A stretch of 64,000 nt of DNA from DATAES01 sp963721305. GTDB taxonomy: Bacteria; Actinomycetota; Acidimicrobiia; Acidimicrobiales; JACDCH01. A program made the translations under genes and the position numbers. This document shows positions 44,866 through 54,359 of the stretch, in pieces; position 1 is the stretch's first letter; the number at the start of each line of letters is the position of its first letter. The notes beneath the pieces were generated by a model. The model was not told the DNA's origin and did not search any database. It saw only the letters and a list, made by a program, of their open reading frames with translations. The stretch covers positions 372,001 to 436,000 of the forward strand of contig CAVRIR010000002.1 in the NCBI GenBank assembly GCA_963721305.1, written 5' to 3'.

Positions 44866-46296
44866 TCACGACGTTGGATGTTCCCCCGGCGCGAGTGGTT
44901 CGCGCCAGCCACCCACGTCCGCCGCCAGACGGTCGGCCTCCGACGGGCCCCACGTGCCCTTGTAGTACAGCGCCGCGGGCGGGGGATCCTTCGCCACGTC
45001 GTCCACGATCCGCCACTGCTCCTCGAGCGCGTCGGCCCGGCCGAAGCGGCGGGGGTCACCCTCCATCGCGTCCTCGAGCAGCCGCTGGTACGCCTCCTCC
45101 CGGCGGCCGAACACCTGGTCGTAGGACACCTCGAGGTTCACCGGGCGGGTCGTGAGCTGGTCGCCGGGAGCCTTCGCCTGGAGGTGCAGCATGATGCCGT
45201 CGTCTTCGCCCAGGCGGAAGCGCATGTAGTTCGACTCGGGCGCACGGTTGCCCGCGTGGGAGAACAACAGGCGCGGCGGCGCCTTGAACTCGATGACGGC
45301 CTCGGTCGCGGTGACAGGCAACGTCTTGCCCGCCCGGATCAGCCACGGCACGCCCGCCCAGCGCCACGACTCGATCGAGAACCGGCAGGCGATGAACGTC
45401 TCGGTGTCCGAACCCGGCTGCACACCGTTCTCATCGGCGTACGTGCGGTACTGCCCTCTGGCGACCTTGCCCGGCGCGAACGTCTCGACCTGGTGGAAGA
45501 CCTTGACCTTCTCGTCGTGCAGCGCAGTCGCCGACGCCTCCGAGGGCGGTTCCATGGCGAGGAGGGCGACGATCTCGAGCAGGTGGTTCTGCACCACGTC
45601 GCGGAGCGCGCCGACGGAGTCGTAGAACTTGCCACGGCCTTGGACGTCGAACGACTCGGCCATCGTGATCTGGACCGAGTTGATGAAGTTGCGATTCCAG
45701 ATCGGTTCGAGCATCGAGTTGGCGAAGCGGAACACCATCAGGTTCTGGATGGGCTCCTTGCCGAGGAAGTGATCGATCCGGAACACGGACGATTCGGCGA
45801 ACGACGCGTGGAGGACCTCGTTGAGCTCCACCGCCGTACTGAGGTCACGGCCGAACGGCTTCTCGACGACGACCCGCGCACCCTTGTTGAGACCGACCCG
45901 CGTGAGGCCTTGCACGACCTCCTCGAACAACGTCGGCGGGATGGCCAGATAGAAGAGCGGGTGATCGCGGCCTTGGAGCTGCAGGCCGAGGTTGTCGAAC
46001 GTCGACGGGTCGCGATAGTCACCCGACACGTACGACATCCGGTTGATCAGCGAGTTGAAGGCATCCGCGTCGAATGCCTCCTCGCCGAGCGCTCCCGCGA
46101 TCGCATCGTGCGCGCGCTCACGGAGTTGGTCGACGCTCCAGTCGGACGAGGACACACCGACGACAGGCGCGTCGGGTGGCAGCGTCCCTTCCTTGACCAT
46201 GTGGTACACGGCCGGGAGCAGCTTCTTCTTGGCAAGATCGCCCGTGATACCGAACAACACGAGCGCGTCACTGGAACCATTGCTGTCGACCGTCAC
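44866..46296 (-). CDS. zwf: Glucose-6-phosphate 1-dehydrogenase
   Basis: 476 residues from GTG at 46296 with GGGAGGA upstream. NADP-binding motif LFGITGDLAKKKLLPAVY and the active-site RIDHFLGKE (His and Lys) are intact. It performs the first step of the oxidative pentose phosphate pathway, producing NADPH. It follows hemL by 20 nt; the metabolic link to heme synthesis is loose and may reflect operon extension. Confidence 0.97.
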   Translation of the reverse strand: MTVDSNGSSDALVLFGITGDLAKKKLLPAVYHMVKEGTLPPDAPVVGVSSSDWSVDQLRERAHDAIAGALGEEAFDADAFNSLINRMSYVSGDYRDPSTFDNLGLQLQGRDHPLFYLAIPPTLFEEVVQGLTRVGLNKGARVVVEKPFGRDLSTAVELNEVLHASFAESSVFRIDHFLGKEPIQNLMVFRFANSMLEPIWNRNFINSVQITMAESFDVQGRGKFYDSVGALRDVVQNHLLEIVALLAMEPPSEASATALHDEKVKVFHQVETFAPGKVARGQYRTYADENGVQPGSDTETFIACRFSIESWRWAGVPWLIRAGKTLPVTATEAVIEFKAPPRLLFSHAGNRAPESNYMRFRLGEDDGIMLHLQAKAPGDQLTTRPVNLEVSYDQVFGRREEAYQRLLEDAMEGDPRRFGRADALEEQWRIVDDVAKDPPPAALYYKGTWGPSEADRLAADVGGWREPLAPGEHPTS

Positions 46297-46316
46297 CTCG
46301 GTCCTCCCTTCACCCT

Positions 46317-47573
46317 TCAGGCCATCGTTGCAGCGGCGCGCCCCGCGGCGCTGACAATCTCGTCGAGCACGGGGCCGTCGTGAGCGAGGCCGGGGAACAT
46401 GACCTCGTACGCGCCCGGCGCGATCGCAACTCCCTCGTCGAGAAGTGCGTGAAAGAACCGAGCGTACGCTCGCTCGTCGGTCGTGCGCGCCGCCGTGTAG
46501 TCGAGCGGCAGTCGGGGGCCGAAGAACAGTCCGACGAGCGAACCTTCCACCGGAACCTGCGCGGTGACGCCCGCCGACGCAAAGGCCTTCGACAATCCGT
46601 CGGCAAGACGGGCGGCGACGTCGCGCAGCGTCGTGAACGCGTCGTCGTCGAGCAGGTCGAGCGCGGCGAGACCAGCCGCCATGGCGAGCGGGTTCCCCGA
46701 CAGCGTTCCGGCCTGGTACACGGGACCGAGCGGAGCGACCCGCGACATCACGTCGCGACGGCCACCGTAGGCGCCGACGGGAAGGCCGCCGCCGATGACC
46801 TTGCCGAAGCAGGTCAGATCGGGGCGCACCCCGTAGCGCGCCTGCGCGCCACCGCGGCCCACTCGGAAGCCGGTGATGACTTCGTCGAACACGAGCAGCG
46901 CGCCGACGCGGTCACACTCGTCGCGCAGCCCTTGCAGGAAGCCCTCGACCGGCGCAACGAGCCCCATGTTCGCCGCGATCGGCTCGACGATCACACATGC
47001 CGTCGATTCGTCGAGCTCTGGCACCACGTTGTACGGCACGACGCGCGTGTCGCGCACCGCGCCTTCCGTGACACCGTCCGATCCGGGCAGGCCGAGCGCG
47101 GCGACCCCGCTACCGCTCTCGGCGAGGAGCAGATCGCCGTGTCCGTGATAGTTGCCGGCGAACTTCACGACCGTCGGCCGATCCGTGAACCCCCGGCACA
47201 CGCGAATGGCGGACATCGTTGCTTCCGTGCCGCTCGACACGAAGCGCACCAACTCGACGCTCGGAACCCGTTCGATGATCGCCTCCGCGAGCAGCACCTC
47301 ACGTTCGGTCGGGGCGCCGTAGCTCGTGCCGTCGGTGATAGCCCGCTGCACGGCCTCGACGATCGCCGGATGCGCGTGCCCGGCGATGATCGCACCGTAG
47401 GACTGGACGAGGTCGTGGTAGCGGCGGCCTTCGGCGTCCCACACGTACGGACCCTCGGCGCGGGTGACGAAGTACGGCGTGCCGCCGACGGCGTTGAACG
47501 CGCGCACCGGCGAGTCGACTCCTCCAGGGATCACCCGCTGCGCCCGCGCGAACAGCTCCTCGTTGGTGGTCAC
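46317..47573 (-). CDS. hemL: Glutamate-1-semialdehyde 2,1-aminomutase
   Basis: 418 residues from GTG at 47573, overlapping the hemB stop by 4 nt (GTGA). The PLP lysine lies in TCFGKVIGGGLPVGAYGG, and the family segment NYHGHGDLLLAESGSG is present. It makes 5-aminolevulinate from glutamate-1-semialdehyde, the product of HemA encoded upstream in the same operon (C5 pathway). Confidence 0.97.
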   Translation of the reverse strand: MTTNEELFARAQRVIPGGVDSPVRAFNAVGGTPYFVTRAEGPYVWDAEGRRYHDLVQSYGAIIAGHAHPAIVEAVQRAITDGTSYGAPTEREVLLAEAIIERVPSVELVRFVSSGTEATMSAIRVCRGFTDRPTVVKFAGNYHGHGDLLLAESGSGVAALGLPGSDGVTEGAVRDTRVVPYNVVPELDESTACVIVEPIAANMGLVAPVEGFLQGLRDECDRVGALLVFDEVITGFRVGRGGAQARYGVRPDLTCFGKVIGGGLPVGAYGGRRDVMSRVAPLGPVYQAGTLSGNPLAMAAGLAALDLLDDDAFTTLRDVAARLADGLSKAFASAGVTAQVPVEGSLVGLFFGPRLPLDYTAARTTDERAYARFFHALLDEGVAIAPGAYEVMFPGLAHDGPVLDEIVSAAGRAAATMA

Positions 47574-48568
47574 GTCGACAGGAACTCCGCCAACGACCGG
47601 GCGAAGTAGGTGAGGATCACATCTGCTCCGGCTCGCTTGATGGCGGACACGTGCTCGAACGCGACTGCGGGCCCGTCGATCCAACGGTTCGCCGCCGCGG
47701 CCATCACCATCGAGTACTCACCGGACACGTGGTACGCCGCAAGCGGGACGTCGACCTCGGCGCGAGCCTGCGCGATGACATCGAGATACGCGAGCGCTGG
47801 CTTGACCATCACCATGTCCGCGCCCTCCGCGAGATCCGCTCGGATCTCCTCGAGTGCCTCGCGCGCGTTGCGCGGGTCCTGCTGATAGCCGCGACGGTCG
47901 CCACCACCGGCGATCGTGACGTCGACCGCGTCTCGGAACGGGCCGTACAGCGCCGACGCATACTTCGCGGCGTAGGCCAGGATGGCGATGTCGTCGAAGC
48001 CTTCGTCGTCGAGCGCTTCGCGGATGGCGAGCACCTGCCCGTCCATCATCCCGCTCGGCGCCACGATGTCGGCCCCCGCTTCGGCTTGCGCAACCGCGAC
48101 ACGGCCGTAGAGCTCGATCGTCGCGTCGTTGTCGACCACGGCGCCATCACCCCGCAGGTCGTCCACGAGCACGCCGCAGTGGCCGTGATCGGTGTACTCG
48201 TCGAGGCACAGATCCGCGAGCAGCACGAGGTCGTCGCCGATCTCCTCGCGCAGGTCCTGCAGCGCGACCTGGACGATGCCGTCGGGATCCCACGCGCCGG
48301 ACCCTTCGGCATCCTTGTGCGCGGGGACACCGAACAGGATGACGCCCGGAATGCCGAGCGCAGCGAGCTCGACGACCTCTTTACGCAGCGACTCGCGGGT
48401 GTGTTGCACGACGCCCGGCAGCGACGCGATCGGCTGTGGCTCGTCGATGCCTTCGCGCACGAACAACGGTGCGATCAGATCGTCGACCGAGAGCCGGGTC
48501 TCGGCCGTCATCCGCCGCAGTGCGGGAGTACGCCGAAGCCGCCGCAGCCGCCGCTGAGGGAATGCCAT
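47570..48568 (-). CDS. hemB: Delta-aminolevulinic acid dehydratase (porphobilinogen synthase)
   Basis: 332 residues from ATG at 48568. The metal-site segment reads ADLCLDEYTDHGHCG, the usual actinobacterial form with one zinc-type cysteine replaced by Asp. Catalytic lysines are in AYAAKYASALYGPFR and VMVKPALAYLD. It joins two aminolevulinates into porphobilinogen. The gene starts 10 nt after the HAD phosphatase. Confidence 0.97.
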   Translation of the reverse strand: MAFPQRRLRRLRRTPALRRMTAETRLSVDDLIAPLFVREGIDEPQPIASLPGVVQHTRESLRKEVVELAALGIPGVILFGVPAHKDAEGSGAWDPDGIVQVALQDLREEIGDDLVLLADLCLDEYTDHGHCGVLVDDLRGDGAVVDNDATIELYGRVAVAQAEAGADIVAPSGMMDGQVLAIREALDDEGFDDIAILAYAAKYASALYGPFRDAVDVTIAGGGDRRGYQQDPRNAREALEEIRADLAEGADMVMVKPALAYLDVIAQARAEVDVPLAAYHVSGEYSMVMAAAANRWIDGPAVAFEHVSAIKRAGADVILTYFARSLAEFLST

Positions 48569-48578
48569 CGAAGAGAGG

Positions 48579-49235
48579 CTAACGGGCGAGGAGGGCGTCG
48601 AGATTTTCGATCTGCAGCTCGAGGAAGCTGCCCACGATGACATCTGCGGCAGACAGGTCAAGGCTTTCGGTGAGGCGATTCGGCACCGCGACGCAACGCA
48701 GTCCCGCCGCTCGTGCCGCCGCGACACCGTTGGGCGAGTCCTCGAACGCGACCGCCTCCGCCGCGGAGACACCGAGCTGTTCGACCGCGAGCCGGTACAC
48801 CCGGGGGTCTGGTTTGGCGGGTACATCGCCGTTCGCGCACGAGACCACCGAGAACCGGTCGAGCAGACCCAGCCGATCGAGATGTTCGGTGACCCAGCCG
48901 GGCGACGAGCTCGACGCCACTCCGAGTCCGTAGCCGGCTTCCGCGGCCGCGACGACGAACGCGTCGACGCCGGGCATGGCGGCTTCTGCTCGTACCTGTT
49001 CGTGGTGCGCGCTGCGACGGCGCTCCATCACGGCGTCGAGATCCGGCAGCGCTCCGACCACCGCTTCGAGATCCGCGTACCACGGGCGCGCGTGCGTACC
49101 GATGCGATCCTGCCATTGAGCGACCGTCAGCTCGACGCCGTGGTCCGCGTAGATCGTCTTCGCCGTCTCGAACGAGCTCGATTCCGTGTCGCAGATCAAC
49201 CCGTCGAAGTCGAAGACGAGGGCGCGAGCGATCAT
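48579..49235 (-). CDS. HAD-superfamily hydrolase, beta-phosphoglucomutase-like
   Basis: 218 residues from ATG at 49235 (preferred over an upstream start inside the previous gene). Motif I is VFDFDGLICDTES, motif II SSSSPGW, the motif III lysine is in PAKPDPRVY, and motif IV FEDSPNG; a helical cap lies between I and II. The substrate is unknown. It is inserted in the heme operon between the solute-binding lipoprotein and hemB. Confidence 0.85.
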   Translation of the reverse strand: MIARALVFDFDGLICDTESSSFETAKTIYADHGVELTVAQWQDRIGTHARPWYADLEAVVGALPDLDAVMERRRSAHHEQVRAEAAMPGVDAFVVAAAEAGYGLGVASSSSPGWVTEHLDRLGLLDRFSVVSCANGDVPAKPDPRVYRLAVEQLGVSAAEAVAFEDSPNGVAAARAAGLRCVAVPNRLTESLDLSAADVIVGSFLELQIENLDALLAR

Positions 49236-49242
49236 GCGGCCG

Positions 49243-50130
49243 TCACGATGGGATCTCCGGAACATCGGCCGGGTTCATGCCGAAGTACTGACGAAGGAAC
49301 AATGCGACCGTTCCGTCGTCGCGCATGTCACCGATGGCGTCGTTGAGCGCGGCCGTGTTCGGCGAGCCGAGCGCCAGCGCGCCCGCCAGCAGCTCGCCGG
49401 TGCGCAGCTGTCCCACGACCGCCAACCCGGGATGGCTCGCGGCCGCGGCCAGTGCGCTCGGCGTCTGGAGCAGCATCGCGTCGAGCCGTCCGTCGGCGAC
49501 CCGCTGGATGCCTTCGTTCTCGTCGACCAACAGCTCCGGCGCGGCCGTCGGCTTGATGCGCTTGTCGATGACGTCGATGCCGGCGGTGTTCTTCATCGCG
49601 ACACCCCAGCGGAACGAACGTCCGTCCGCGGTGCTCGTCATCGTCGTGCCCTGTCGGACGAGCACGCCCTGGTCGACCGTGAGGTAGGGCTCGGTCAGAT
49701 CCGCGCGGCGGGCGCGGGCATCGGTCACGAGCACCTGGCTGAGCATGAGATCGCAACCGCAGTCCTCGCCGCTCAACAGCGACACGAGCGGCGTGACCAC
49801 GACGCGAACCGACGCGACGCGCAACCGATCCGCCAGCGCCTTCGCGAGGTCGTACTCGAAGCCGCTGGTGACCGTCGCGGGCGAGGTACCGATGTACCAC
49901 GGGGAAGACAGAGACTCGGTGCCGATGGTCAGCACTCCGGGAACCACCGTGAGGATGTCCTGGTTGGGTTCCGACTCGGGCGGCGGCAACGTCGTCGAGG
50001 TCGTCGGCGCCGAAGGATCGAGGGCGCCGACCGTCGTGGAGGTCGGGGCCGCATGCGACGTGCCGCTCGTGCACGCGGCGATCAACAGCACCACCAGCGC
50101 GAGCGCCGGCAGTCGTCGTGCCCGCGTCAT
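49243..50130 (-). CDS. Extracellular solute-binding lipoprotein, family 3
   Basis: 295 residues from ATG at 50130, overlapping the cobA-hemD stop by 4 nt. The signal peptide has a lipobox, LIAAC, near residue 20, followed by a Ser/Thr/Pro-rich linker. The body has the periplasmic-binding-protein family 3 pattern (FEYDLAKALADRL, a late FRWGVAMKNTAGID domain switch). No ABC permease or ATPase gene is next to it. Two cysteines in SGEDCGCDLML are unusual. The ligand is unknown; its place in the heme operon is notable. Confidence 0.8.
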   Translation of the reverse strand: MTRARRLPALALVVLLIAACTSGTSHAAPTSTTVGALDPSAPTTSTTLPPPESEPNQDILTVVPGVLTIGTESLSSPWYIGTSPATVTSGFEYDLAKALADRLRVASVRVVVTPLVSLLSGEDCGCDLMLSQVLVTDARARRADLTEPYLTVDQGVLVRQGTTMTSTADGRSFRWGVAMKNTAGIDVIDKRIKPTAAPELLVDENEGIQRVADGRLDAMLLQTPSALAAAASHPGLAVVGQLRTGELLAGALALGSPNTAALNDAIGDMRDDGTVALFLRQYFGMNPADVPEIPS

Positions 50131-51596
50131 CCGTCTCCGAAATGGGTGACGATCGCGTCGACGAGGCCATCGAGCGAGTGGACGTGAGCCTCGATGTCGA
50201 CGTGCAGTCCGCGGTCGCGTGCCGTTGCCGCGGTGACCGGACCGATGCACGCGACGACCGGTGGGACATGGTCCGGTCCTGCGACTTCGAGATAGCGGTA
50301 GACGGTCGACGACGACGTGAACGTGATGAGGTCTGCAGACGCGGCCGCCGCGACTTCGTGCTCGTCAGGAGTCGCGGCGACGGTCTGGTAGGCGGCAACG
50401 ACGTCGACGTTCCAGCCGCGTGCGCGCAGTCCCTCCGGAAGGACGTCGCGAGCGACCGCCGCGCGCGCCAAGAGCACGCGACCGGCGCGCTCAGAAGCAG
50501 GCGGGGGAAACTCGTCCAGCAGCGACTCCGCCACGAAACGACTCGGGACGAGATCGGGCTGCACGTTCGCGCGCTGCAGCGTCTCCGCGGTGCCCGGACC
50601 GATCACCGCGACACGGACGCCGCCGAGGTCGCGCGCGTCGCGCAACTCCTCGAGAAAGCGCTTCGCGCCATTGGCGGATGTGAGCACGACCCAGTCGTAC
50701 TGCTGCACGCCGGCCGCGGCACGACGCAACGCCGCGCCGGCGTCCTCCGGGTCGGCGATGGCGATCGCGGGCAACTCGACGACCGACGCGCCGAGCGCTT
50801 CCAGCCGCGCGCTCAGTTCGGACGCCTGTTCACGTGCGCGCGTCACGACGATGCGCTTCCCGAACAACGGACGGCGCTCGAACCAGGCGAGGTCGAGCGC
50901 GGCTACTTCGCCAATCACGATGGTCGCCGGCGGTTGCAGCGGCTGGTCGCCAATGGTTGCCAGCGTCGCACGAACGGTTCGTTGGTCGGGGCGCGTGCCC
51001 CACGTGATGGCCGCCACGGGCGTGTCGGGTGACTGCCCGCCCGCCACCAGACGCTCCGCGATCTGCCTGATGCGAGCAACACCCATGAGCACGACAAGGG
51101 TGCCGCCGACACGCGCCACGGCCGACCAGTCGACCGTTCCTTGCTCGCCGACCGAGGGATCTTCGTGGCCGGTCACCACCGTGAACGACGTCGACGAGTG
51201 CCGCAACGTCAGCGGGATACCTGCGTAGGCGGGGACGGCGATGGCCGAGGTGATGCCCGGTACCACTTCGAACGGCACGCCCGCTTCGAGCAGCGCGCCC
51301 GCCTCCTCACCGCCGCGTGCGAACACGAACGGGTCGCCACCCTTCAGCCGTACGACGGTCTCACCTGCGTTGCCTCGCTCGATCAGCAACGCGTTGATGT
51401 CCGCCTGCGCCATCTCGGCGCGACCCGGCGCCTTGCCGACCGAGATGAGCTCGGCGTGCGCCGGCGCGAGCCGAAGAAGACTTCCGACCGAGAGGCGGTC
51501 GTACACCACGACATCGGCACGGCGCAGCACTTCGTCCCCACGAACCGTCAGCAACCCCGGATCGCCCGGACCCGCACCCACGAGGAACACGGTCAC
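50127..51596 (-). CDS. Fused uroporphyrinogen-III C-methyltransferase / uroporphyrinogen-III synthase
   Basis: 489 residues from GTG at 51596, overlapping the hemC stop (GTGA). Residues 1 to about 240 are CobA/SUMT: VGAGPGDPGLLTVRG, VVRLKGGDPFVFARGGEEA and the GITSAIAVPAYAGIPLTLR region. The rest is HemD. The fusion is common in actinobacteria. HemD closes the tetrapyrrole ring and CobA methylates it toward siroheme or cobalamin, so the protein covers a branch point; the precorrin-2 dehydrogenase gene upstream supports a siroheme branch. Confidence 0.95.
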   Translation of the reverse strand: MTVFLVGAGPGDPGLLTVRGDEVLRRADVVVYDRLSVGSLLRLAPAHAELISVGKAPGRAEMAQADINALLIERGNAGETVVRLKGGDPFVFARGGEEAGALLEAGVPFEVVPGITSAIAVPAYAGIPLTLRHSSTSFTVVTGHEDPSVGEQGTVDWSAVARVGGTLVVLMGVARIRQIAERLVAGGQSPDTPVAAITWGTRPDQRTVRATLATIGDQPLQPPATIVIGEVAALDLAWFERRPLFGKRIVVTRAREQASELSARLEALGASVVELPAIAIADPEDAGAALRRAAAGVQQYDWVVLTSANGAKRFLEELRDARDLGGVRVAVIGPGTAETLQRANVQPDLVPSRFVAESLLDEFPPPASERAGRVLLARAAVARDVLPEGLRARGWNVDVVAAYQTVAATPDEHEVAAAASADLITFTSSSTVYRYLEVAGPDHVPPVVACIGPVTAATARDRGLHVDIEAHVHSLDGLVDAIVTHFGDG

Positions 51597-52483
51597 GCCG
51601 ACAGCACTTCGCGCCCGCCGGCGTCGTCGAGCAGGTATGCGGCAACCGCCCGCCCCGTCGCCACTGGATCTGAGCCCGACGTGCGGTACCGCAGCACGAC
51701 CCTGCCGTCGAGCGACGCGAGAAGTCCTTGCACCTCCACGGCGTCGTCGAGTGCGGTTGCGTACGCACCGGCAGGAAGATCGCAGTCGCCGCCGAGCTCC
51801 GCGAGGAACGCGCGCTCGGCGTTCACGGCCCGGCGGCTCGCTCGATGCTCGATGCCCGCGAGCAGCTCGCGGGTCTCACCGTCATCCGAACGGCACTCGA
51901 CCGCGAGCGCGCCCTGCGCGACCTGCGGCAGCATCACGTCCACCGCAAGGACCTCGGAGATCGCGTCGGCTCGTCCGAGACGCTCGAGCGCGACCGCGGC
52001 GACGACGATCGCGTCATGTTCGGCGGCGCGGTCGAGTCGGGTGGGAATGTTGCCGCGCAGCTCCGCGAAGGTCAGGTCCGGCCGGCGGTCGGCGAGCTGC
52101 GCGCGACGGCGCGCCGACCCCGTTGCGACACGCGCGCCGGGCGGTAGTTCGGCCAAGGTCGATCCCACGAGCGCGTCGCGGACCTCGCCCCGTTCCGGTA
52201 CGGCCGCGAGCGTGAGGCCTTCGAACTCGCTCGAGGGAAGATCCTTCGCGGAGTGCACCGCTATGTCGGCGCGACCGTCGAGCACCGCGGCCTGCACCTC
52301 CTTCACGAACACGCCTTTGCCGCCGATCTGCCAGATGGCGACGTCCTGCCGCCGGTCGCCCGTGGTGTCGACGACGACGAGCTCGACATCGACATCGGGC
52401 GTCGCGGCGCGGAGCAACGAGGCGACATGATCGGCTTGCCAGCGGGCCAGCGCGCTGCCGCGCGTTGCCACGCGAAGGGTCAA
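51593..52483 (-). CDS. hemC: Porphobilinogen deaminase (hydroxymethylbilane synthase)
   Basis: 296 residues from TTG at 52483, which overlaps the hemA stop (TTGA). N-terminal VATRGSALARWQ, the catalytic Asp region VHSAKDLP and the dipyrromethane cofactor cysteine in LGGDCDLPAGAYA are all present. It polymerises four porphobilinogens to hydroxymethylbilane for HemD. Confidence 0.97.
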   Translation of the reverse strand: MTLRVATRGSALARWQADHVASLLRAATPDVDVELVVVDTTGDRRQDVAIWQIGGKGVFVKEVQAAVLDGRADIAVHSAKDLPSSEFEGLTLAAVPERGEVRDALVGSTLAELPPGARVATGSARRRAQLADRRPDLTFAELRGNIPTRLDRAAEHDAIVVAAVALERLGRADAISEVLAVDVMLPQVAQGALAVECRSDDGETRELLAGIEHRASRRAVNAERAFLAELGGDCDLPAGAYATALDDAVEVQGLLASLDGRVVLRYRTSGSDPVATGRAVAAYLLDDAGGREVLSA

Positions 52484-53740
52484 AGGTCGAACAGGTCGCG
52501 CAGCGCGTCCGAGAGACGGTCGCCCTTTGCGGTGCCCGACGAATCCTTGAGCCGCACGGTCGGGTCGTGCAGCAACTTCGCGACGATGCCCTTCGTCACC
52601 GCCTCGACCGCGTCGCGCTGGGCGTCGTCGAGATCACCCAGCCGCGCGTCGAGGCGCGCGAGCTCCGCGACGCGGATCGACTCGGCGCGATCGCGCAACG
52701 CCGTGACGAGCGGTGCGGCCTCACGCGCCGTCGTGAGCGCGCGGTACCGAACGAGCTCTTCTTCGATGACGAACCCGGCGCGCGCCGCCTCACGCCGGCG
52801 TTGCGCGACACCGGCATCGGCGAAGCTGCGCAGGTCGTCCATGTCGAGCAGCGTGACGCCGTCGATGTCGCCGGCCGACGGGTCGACGTCGCGCGGCATC
52901 GCGATGTCGACGATCAGTAGCGGTCGCTCGTCCCGCCGCGCCATCGCCGTGTCGAGATCGGCATGCTCGAGCATGATCGTCGTCGCGCCGGTCGACGTGA
53001 GGAGGACGTCCGCCTGCGCCAGTTCGGCGGGCAGGTCGGTCAGGCGGATGGCCCTGCCGTCGAAGCGCTCCGCGAGCGCCTTCGCAGTGCTCCACGTCCG
53101 GTTGGCGACGACGACCTCGACGGTTCCGGCACCAGCGATGGCCACCGCCATGCCTTCGGCCATCTCGCCCGCCCCGAGCAGCAGGACGCGACGGCCGACC
53201 AGCGTGCCGAGCCGATCGGTCGCCATCGCGACTGCGGCCTGTGCCACCGATGTGATGCCCCGGCCGATGCCGGTCTCGGTGCGCACTCGCTTGCCCACCT
53301 CGAGCGCATGGCGGAAAAGCAGGTTGAGCGTCGACGCGGTACTTCCTTGCGCGCGTGCGAGCTCCCATGCGTCGCCGACCTGGCCGAGGATCTCGCTCTC
53401 ACCCACCACCGCTGAGTCGAGCCCCGCCGCGACGGAGAACAGGTGCGTCACCGCGGCATCGTCGTAGTGCACGTACAGATGCCCGGCGAACTCGTCGGGA
53501 GGCAGGAACAACAGGTCCGTGAAGAAGTTGCGCACGTCTTCGTAGCCGGCGTGGAACCGTTCGGCGACCGCGTACACCTCGGTGCGGTTGCACGTGGACA
53601 GGACCACGGCCTCGGACAGGTGTTGCTTCGCGGCGGAGATCGTGCAGGACCTTCGGGAGCCGTGCCTCGTCGATGGCAGTGCGCTCGAGCAGATCGAGCG
53701 GCGCAGTGCGGTGATTCAGTCCGATGACGACGACAGACAC
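52480..53740 (-). CDS. hemA: Glutamyl-tRNA reductase (frameshift in N-terminal part)
   Basis: From GTG at 53740 the frame reads VVVIGLNHRTAPLDLLERTA and on to LPKVLHDL, then the family sequence continues in the next frame as AAKQHLSEAVVLSTCNRTEV. Removing one base from the GG at 53635-53636 (+) restores a 419-residue HemA. The catalytic cysteine is in STCNRTEVYA, the NADPH domain has LLLGAGEMAEGMA, and the C-terminal dimerisation helices are intact. HemA reduces Glu-tRNA(Glu), the committed step of C5 heme synthesis. A sequencing error is likely, as the gene should be essential. It overlaps the siroheme-synthase gene by 25 nt. Confidence 0.92.
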
Positions 53741-54359
53741 GCCTCGAGGCGCTCCTTGGCTTCGGCAAGGTTTCCCTTGCGGATCAGCTCAAGCATTCCC
53801 GAATCGAGCGCCTGTTTCCAACCAGGGTGCTCCGTCGGCTCGCCGCGCGCGACCCGCTCGGCTCGCGCCTCGGCGAGCAGGGCCAGGAGCTGCTCGTACT
53901 CCGGGCCGATCTCGTCCTCGAAGTGCTCGCGCAGCCATGCGGCGAGCGCGGGGCTCTGACCGCCGGTCGCGAACGTCACCAGGAGCGACCCCCGACGGAT
54001 CCGGGCGGGAAGAGTGAACGAGCAGTGCGCAGGATCGTCCGCCGCGTTGATCCACACCCCGGCGCGCCCGGCGTCGTCGAAGACCGCACCGTCGACGGCG
54101 GGATCCCCGGTGGCGGTGACGGCCAGGCGGTAGCCGGCGACCTCGCGGTTCTCGTAGGGGCGGCGCACCAGCGAGATCCGCCCGCTCTCGGCGAGGTCGA
54201 CCAACGCCGCGACCGGCTCGGGCGCGACCACGGTCACGTCCGCCTCCCCTTCGAGCAGCCCGTGCACCTTGCCCAGCGCGACGCGCCCCCGCCCACCACG
54301 AGGCACCGGACGCCGTGCAGGCGGAGGTTGACGGGGTAGAGCGGTTCGTCGACCGGCAT
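53716..54359 (-). CDS. Precorrin-2 dehydrogenase / siroheme synthase domain protein (frameshift near start)
   Basis: From ATG at 54359 (shares one base with the rex stop, TGATG) the protein begins MPVDEPLYPVNLRLHGVRCL and VVGGG, then a missing base in the run at 54286-54290 moves the frame; the rest continues as RVALGKVHGLLEGEADVTVVAP. Corrected length is 214 residues, matching the CysG N-terminal/Met8 type: Rossmann NAD domain, the VWINAADDPAHCSFTLPA segment and the dimer domain. It oxidises precorrin-2 to sirohydrochlorin on the siroheme route. Confidence 0.88.

Noticed and set aside
47570..48568. Unusual HemB metal site CLDEYTDHGHCG
   Set aside because: This Cys-to-Asp form is, to my knowledge, the normal actinobacterial type.
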